Of a DNA stretch of 64,000 nt, positions 58,685-64,000 are shown piece by piece (positions within the stretch are counted from its first letter, which is position 1; every line of letters starts with the position of its first letter). The DNA comes from Talinum fruticosum (lineage: Eukaryota > Streptophyta > Magnoliopsida > Caryophyllales > Talinaceae): positions 372,001 through 436,000 of the forward strand of contig JAITYX010000008.1 in NCBI GenBank assembly GCA_021018815.1, given 5' to 3'. The translations under genes were made by a program, and so were the position numbers. The notes under the pieces are model-generated. The model made no database searches and was not told the origin of the DNA. It worked only from the letters and a program-made list of their open reading frames with translations.

Positions 58685-59237
58685 TTATTGAGACCTCATC
58701 CTATTGAGTTGGTTCAAAGCAGGTTGTAAGATGTTGTAAAGGACCCAACCAATAGCAGGCAAAATCACAAACAACAGGAGTTGCCCTCTATTGTCACTTC
58801 CCCCTCGGCAATCATAGCAATTTCACTAGCTTGGGCTTGTTGGGCCGATACCAAAAGCCCAATCCCACCAAGCCCAAGCCCAACTATCAGCCCTTTCTCA
58901 CTCCTCATTCTGTTGAGCTGGTTCAGGGCTGGCTGGAGTATGTTGTACAGGACCCACCCTATGGCTGGGACTATAGGCAGCAGTAGGGCCAGCCCACGGC
59001 TGTCCCCCTCGGCGATGTCGGCGATCTGTTGGGCCGCCATGGCCGGGTCCACTGAGCCTAGTGTGGTGAACACTGCCCCCGCTATGGCGGCCGCCCCGGG
59101 ATCATTGGGGTTGGGCCTGAGGTGAGGCCCTTTGGGAGGTTAGTTTGGAGGGAGAGGAGGGAGATCATGGGCTTTGTTGGGCTTGGTGTTTTGGGGGCAC
59201 TGAGGACTGCCATTGTTGCCATGGTTGCTGCTGCCAT
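58685..59237 (-). CDS. PSBY: Photosystem II core complex protein PsbY precursor, chloroplastic (apparent frameshifts)
   Basis: This nuclear gene encodes a tandem precursor cut into two small single-helix thylakoid proteins at the edge of photosystem II. It has no introns. The start MAAATMATMAVLSAPKT opens a Ser/Thr-rich transit peptide. The first mature unit has AEGDSRGLALLLPIVPAIGW, VLYNILQPALNQLNRMRSEKG and a linker helix ending in AQASEIAMIAEG. The second repeats the plan: DNRGQLLLFVILPAIGWVLY, NILQPALNQLNRMRSQ, stop. Two shifts interrupt the frame: one C short in the CCC run at about 59128 and one G short in the GGGGG run at about 58801. With both restored the length is 184 aa, as expected. 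Because both units are otherwise perfect, I think these are sequence errors rather than decay. Confidence 0.85.
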
Positions 59238-60424
59238 TTGAATTTTTGTGGGAAGAGGGAGGAGCTGATGATCAGGAAAGATGAGATTCAATGTTTGAAT
59301 TGAGGGTGTGACGGGGAAAATTAGGGGTTATAGATGGGAGAAGAAAAGGCCAATAGAAATTTGAGTTTCTAGATTGTTCTCTTATCTTGAGATTGTGTGG
59401 GGTGGGTTATGAGCCTCATGTTATATACCCCACCACAACTTCCTTATCACTTGCTCCCACAATGAGGCTTCTTCATTGGTTACTTTGGTCTTTATGAGTC
59501 AAAATAGCTCTATTTTAGCGATAAGTATTTAGGAAAAGTAATAATTTTAAAGCGTATCAGATAAAAATTCGCCACGTCAAACTGGTACGTGAAAGATATT
59601 TATGACTTGAAGTTCTATTCTTTTATGTATTGTCAATTTGTCAAAATTAAATGTCCGTATCGAAATTCTTATTAGTTGCTTTTAAAATTGTACTATGATT
59701 ATCTGGATCAAAGTTTACATTGATGGTAAAAATGTAAATAAATGTGGATAAAGTCCCTTTTTTTGTCAATATGAATCTTGTATAATAACTTTAATAAATT
59801 ATTTATGACTACGCAGTATTGTAATAGAGATAGCTATTTATTAATATGTTTTTAAGAAACTAATACATTGCGCTCTTACCATTGCGAGATCAATATTTTT
59901 GTACCTTTTGTTCAGAATAAACTTCTTAATATTATATTTGTCATATTGTTTAAAATTGTTACACTTATAAAATAACAGTGACTCTATTAATGAATGAGAA
60001 AACTAATTAGGTGTCTCACCGAAACATCAATAAATTAAAAATCCTCGTGAATTGCATCCTTAACTCACTTTTTGATTGAGTTGAAAACTTTTAGGATTCA
60101 AAAGCAAAATCGATTCACCAAACCTTAAAACTATTTGCTCTAATAGTAAAATTTGTAAGGTATGAATTTAGATTTGGATTGGAGTTTGGAGTGTACCACA
60201 CGTGTGTCTTCTACAGTAATCGAAAATCTGCCACGCCCCCAACATTTTGTGGAAAAACTCCCAATCGTTCCCCCCTCTTTTCTGGTCCTTTCTAACTGCA
60301 AATATCCCAAATCAAAATTCCTGATTCCCTCACCTCTTCATCTCTCTCTCTGTCTCTCTCTCCTCCGTCTACCTCGGCCTAGGGTTTATCAGAACCCTTC
60401 CTGCTCCGGGAGGAAAACTCGACG
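59238..60424. other. Divergent promoter region between PsbY and ALB3
   Basis: This 1.2-kb gap separates two nuclear genes for thylakoid proteins transcribed away from each other. The left part carries the PsbY core promoter, described separately. The right part ends in a CT-rich leader (60340-60364) before the ALB3 start. Confidence 0.5.
59421..59448 (-). promoter_or_regulatory. Probable PsbY TATA box and I-box
   Basis: On the minus strand, TATATAA (59421-59427) lies about 185 bases before the PsbY start codon. GATAAGG, an I-box motif common in light-regulated plant genes, lies just upstream (59442-59448). The position and type suit a photosynthesis gene, but the call rests on short motifs only. 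Confidence 0.5.
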
Positions 60425-61001
60425 ATGTCGACCTTTCTCTCTCCTCTGGGACCTCAACCCGTGCTGCACCCCTCCTTCCCTTCCCGGACCCGAACCCTTC
60501 AATCCCCCATATTACGTCGGACCCATTTCTCCGGGGTATCGAACCCTAAATCCCTTTTCCGAGTAGTCGCCAAATTCGGGTTTTTGAGCTCGGGTCAGCT
60601 GCCCGACCCGGAAAAGGTTGAGGGAACTATCAGGGAGCTGTTTGGCAGAGCTGAAGGTTTGTTCTACACCATTGCTGATGCTGCTGTGACTAATTCTGAA
60701 GCAGTTGCTGGTTCTTCTGATACGGCTAAGCAGAGCGGTGATTGGCTTTCTGGGATCACCAATACGTTGGAGACCGTTCTTAAGGTAAAGATCATTTTTT
60801 TGTATTGAATGTTTATGGGCATGATTTGGGAAATTAGGTTTTGAAATGTTGCTGTTTTTGATCTTAATTTTGGGGTGGAAATTTGAGCAGGTTTTGAAGG
60901 ATGGGTTATCTGCATTACATGTACCTTATCCGTATGGATTTGCTATCATATTGCTTACCGTGCTTGTGAAGGCGGCCACATTTCCTTTGTCCAAGAAACA
61001 G
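60425..61001 (+). CDS. ALB3: ALBINO3 (Oxa1/YidC family thylakoid insertase), 5' part
   Basis: ALB3 inserts light-harvesting proteins into the thylakoid with cpSRP. Two exons are visible: 60425-60784 and 60891-61001. The first encodes a Ser/Pro/Arg-rich chloroplast transit peptide (MSTFLSPLGPQPVLHPSFPS) and then the lumenal lead-in EKVEGTIRELFGRAEGLFYT and IADAAVTNSEAV. The second begins VLKDGLSALHVPYPYGFAII, which continues into LLTVLVKAATFPLSKKQ, the first Oxa1 membrane helix. Borders are GT-AG with phase 0. The remaining exons lie past the right edge beyond an intron of at least 3 kb. No break is seen in this part. ALB3 rather than ALB4 is my preferred name, but the C-terminal tail that tells them apart is not in view. 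Confidence 0.88.
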
Positions 61002-64000
61002 GTTTTTCTTACCCTCTCTCTCTCTTTCTTTTGTGTTTAATTTCATCAGTATGTAGTTTCAATTGGTGATTGATTGCTCAGTAGAATTGATTGAGAAGTA
61101 ACTTTAAGGGGATAGAACTTAAGAAAACGATAACATTTGAAGCATATGGGTCCATTTACTTTACACTGAATGGAAGAGAAGGAAAGAGGAAAGGAAACAG
61201 AAAGAGAACTGCTGTCAAATGTGGGAATATGGGGCAATTAGGAATGAAGAGACGAAAGCAATAGGATAAATTTTCAATGGAACATGAAGGAAAAAGCTTA
61301 TCCTTTCCGCTTTCATTTGCCAAAGGCCAAAGCACCTTCATTTTTCAGAAATTATTGTTGAAGATAGCTCTAAGACTGTTCAAGATAGTTCAAGTGTATT
61401 CTATACTGCTATGATTCCCATTTTGGGTGTATTCAAATAACATTGCAAAATCTACGAGATGGTGGTAGTGAATTCATTATGCTCATTAAAATTGTTTAGG
61501 TGGATATTCAGAATACCCTTGGCAATTTTTGAGGCAGAGTGGCCAAGTCTATTGCAAAATCCACTGTTAAGGCTGTTATACACGGTTTTATGATTTTAGA
61601 GAAGTGACTGAGAAATTGTCAATTGGTAACTGCGTGCTTTTGCTGACCCTTTGTGGTATATTCATTTTGGATAGTTTTGAGGGTATGTTATGTACCTTCA
61701 ATGCCTATTTTCCTTGTGGATTAGCGCTATGGTGCCAATGAAGCCATTATGATTGCAAAAGTGTTTATAGGGATATTTAGAATGTGTTCAGAGGTTTTCA
61801 GAGGTAGTCTTGTCAGAGCGCCTCATAGTGCTCGAAATAAAGTCTACTACGTAAATCTTTTTGGAATTTTAATCTTATACGAGACAAGTGGTAGCTATAA
61901 TACTATTGCCAAGCCCTCAAAATATTATATGGTGTTGTGGTGAATTTTGGTTAATTTAGAGGGTATGTTATTGCAATATAATGTCCTTTTTGCACTATTC
62001 TGGAATCATGGTTCAAAAATAATAAGATAATGCCAATAAGGCAATCAGGGTCATTGTAATTGTGTGGAGGTATTTTCCTAATGTCCTATGAGTTCTCAGA
62101 GGTGTAGGCTATGATGCTACGTTAGGAGCTCCAAACTTTGACAATCATGTATAATTGGGGTTTTCGGGAAAATGTTGAGGAAGTTGTCAAATGATGACTT
62201 TATGCTCTGAAAGACAATTTGAAATGTTTGAGTATTTTATTGCCGTTTTAGAAAGATTGGAGTTCATTGTATTATACAATTGTGGTGCATGTTTTCAGAC
62301 TTATGGAGTCGTATTTTAGCATATAAAAGTATGATGCTGACGAAGCTGTGACACTCATTAAAATTGTCGAAGGAACATTTAGACTGTCCTTAAGAGGCTC
62401 CGAAGGTATATACATGGCCTTTTAGGACCCTATTATAATAATTCGCAAATGCACAGGAATGTTGGAATCATGTCTCGGAATCTACAAGATATGGTGAATG
62501 GAATAATGGAGCTTCTTGAGATCCTCCAAAATGAAGGTTATTATGCTCGATTTTTGAGATTATTGTTAAAATGTCTACATAGGTGTCAAATGGTGCTTAT
62601 GTTTTCCTCTTGACCCCTAACTTTTTAGGGTGTTTTAGGAGCAGTCTGAATGCTTTAGAGTGTATTATACACAACCACAATGCCTATTTTTGTGCGTTTC
62701 TGAATTGTACTTCAAAATATACCAAATGGTGCCTATGTAAAGTTGTCACTCTTGTGGTACTTGTTCAAGGAGATGTTTAAAATGTCTTAGGATGTTCAGG
62801 CAGTTGAATGGTCAGATTCTCTCAGATCCAGTAAATGAAGGCTGTTACGTATGGTTCACAATTTGGGAAAAATGTTCAAGTAGTTGTCAACTGGTTGTTA
62901 TGTGTTCCTTTCAATGTTTTAAGGGTTAAAGTTTGGAAGTGTGTTATACACCACAATAGCGCCCATCTTTTGGACCTTTTAGAATCACACCTGAAACTTA
63001 ACAAAATGGTTCAGATGAAGCTGTTATAGGCATAGGCTATTTTAGGCCCGTTCTAAATCATTTTAATAACGTTGCACACCACCAAAACACTAAAAACACT
63101 AAAATATTGCTTATTCTTGACTACTTTCGGATCACCTTCTAAGATCTAAAAGACAATGACAACGCCATAAGTAATAATCATCAAGATCATCTAAATTTAT
63201 GAAGAGAACATTGTTAACTTCCCTAGGGATTTCGGAGGCGTAGTAGGCAACTCCTTCTAAGGCCCAAAAATGAAGGCTATTAGGGAAATTTTGGTAAAGT
63301 TGTTAAATAATATCTTAACAAACTTAGTAATAATTCATAAGGTTCCCGGTTATCAACACTAAAATCTTGCTCAAGTGCTTTCGGATCACCTTCTAAGATC
63401 CAAAAGACAATGTAAGTGTCATTAGTTGTGGTCATCAATATCATCTAAATTCAAAATGAGGATACTATTAAGGTCCGAAGGGATTTTAGAGGTGTAGTGG
63501 TCAACTCCTTCCAAGACCCAAAAATGAAGGGTATTATCTATGGTTTTTTGCAATTTTTGGGAAATTTTCGGAAAGTTGTCAAATAATATTGTAACAAACC
63601 CAGTGATAATTCAAAATGTTTTTGGCTATTTTAGGTCAATTCTAAATCATTTCATCATTAAACACCACTAAAACACTAAAATCTTGCTCATTCCCGACCG
63701 TGTTCGGATCACCTTCTAAGATTCAAAAGTAATAGCAAAGTCATAAATAGTAATCATCCAAATCATCTAAACAAGATTATCTAAATTTATAAAGAGAATA
63801 CTTTTAACGTCCCAAGGGGTTTTAGAAGCATAGTGGTGAACTCTTCCAAGACCAAAAAATGAAGGCTATTATCTATGGGTTTTTGTCATTTTTGGAAAAT
63901 TTTCAGAAAATTGTCAAATAATATGTTAACAAAACTAGTGATAATTCTAGACCCATTCTAAATCATTTCAACGAGCATTATACACGAGCAAAACACTAAA
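61002..64000 (+). other. Long ALB3 intron with decayed tandem repeats
   Basis: No ALB3 exon or other gene is found from 61002 to the window end. Loosely similar units recur through 61500-63000; 'gtgtattatacacaaccaca' at about 62659 and 'gtgttatacaccacaa' at about 62941 share a core. A clearer array follows from about 63041. The intron appears to have grown by repeat expansion. Confidence 0.6.
63041..64000 (+). repeat. Tandem repeat of ~260-320-bp units in the ALB3 intron
   Basis: Three full units and the start of a fourth share, in order, 'ttctaaatcattt', 'acactaaaa', 'tcggatcaccttctaagat', 'atcatctaaattta', 'aatgaaggctatta' and 'gataattc'. The phrase 'cggatcaccttctaagat' occurs near 63128, 63383 and 63706. 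The array continues beyond the window. Confidence 0.85.

Noticed and set aside
63041..64000. CRISPR-like spacing of repeats
   Set aside because: The units are long, diverged and contiguous without unique spacers, and the genome is a plant nuclear genome; this is an intronic satellite.

Overview
This is nuclear DNA from a flowering plant. Genes have many GT-AG introns, intergenic DNA is AT-rich and crowded with microsatellites and broken transposons, and the gene families are plant-specific: a 7TM-RGS protein, DUF26 receptor kinase, glutamate receptor-like (GLR) genes, PsbY and ALB3. An intact-looking RGS1 and the style of the other genes favour a dicot or early-diverging eudicot, but I cannot name the species.

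Layout. 0.2-2.0 kb: 3' half of an RGS1 gene (+). 3.0-6.0 kb: complete cysteine-rich receptor-like kinase (-). 6.0-11.4 kb: AT-rich, with a diverged ~2.6 kb tandem duplication carrying LTR-like repeats. 11.5-13.3 kb: GLR pseudogene A (-). 13.3-18.3 kb: microsatellites and a decayed Helitron helicase. 22.1-24.0 kb: complete phosphatidylinositol synthase (+, ten exons). 24.4-33.5 kb: a MITE, broken Copia and LINE elements, a histone deacetylase 3' fragment and an orphan terminal exon. 33.6-38.1 kb: GLR pseudogene B (+) facing GLR gene C (-). 39.8-44.9 kb: tandem ketoacyl-CoA reductase (KCR) genes (+), the first broken and the second intact. 45.6-51.6 kb: a large Lys/Ser-rich protein gene (+). 54.7-55.6 kb: single-exon membrane-anchored methyltransferase (-). 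58.7-59.2 kb: PsbY (-), divergent from the 5' end of ALB3 (+, from 60.4 kb), whose second visible intron runs off the window and holds a tandem repeat.

The genes do not form a pathway. Loose themes are membrane and wax lipid synthesis (PIS, KCR), surface signalling (RGS1, CRK, GLR) and thylakoid biogenesis (PsbY, ALB3).

The most unusual biology is the GLR family. All three copies lack sequence for the amino-terminal domain. In A and C, M1 is joined directly to M3 by a charged linker where the M2 pore loop should be. A technical caution: PsbY, the Lys/Ser-rich gene and GLR-C each need 1-nt corrections, mostly in homopolymers, after which every splice phase fits. Sequence error must therefore be excluded before calling these genes dead.
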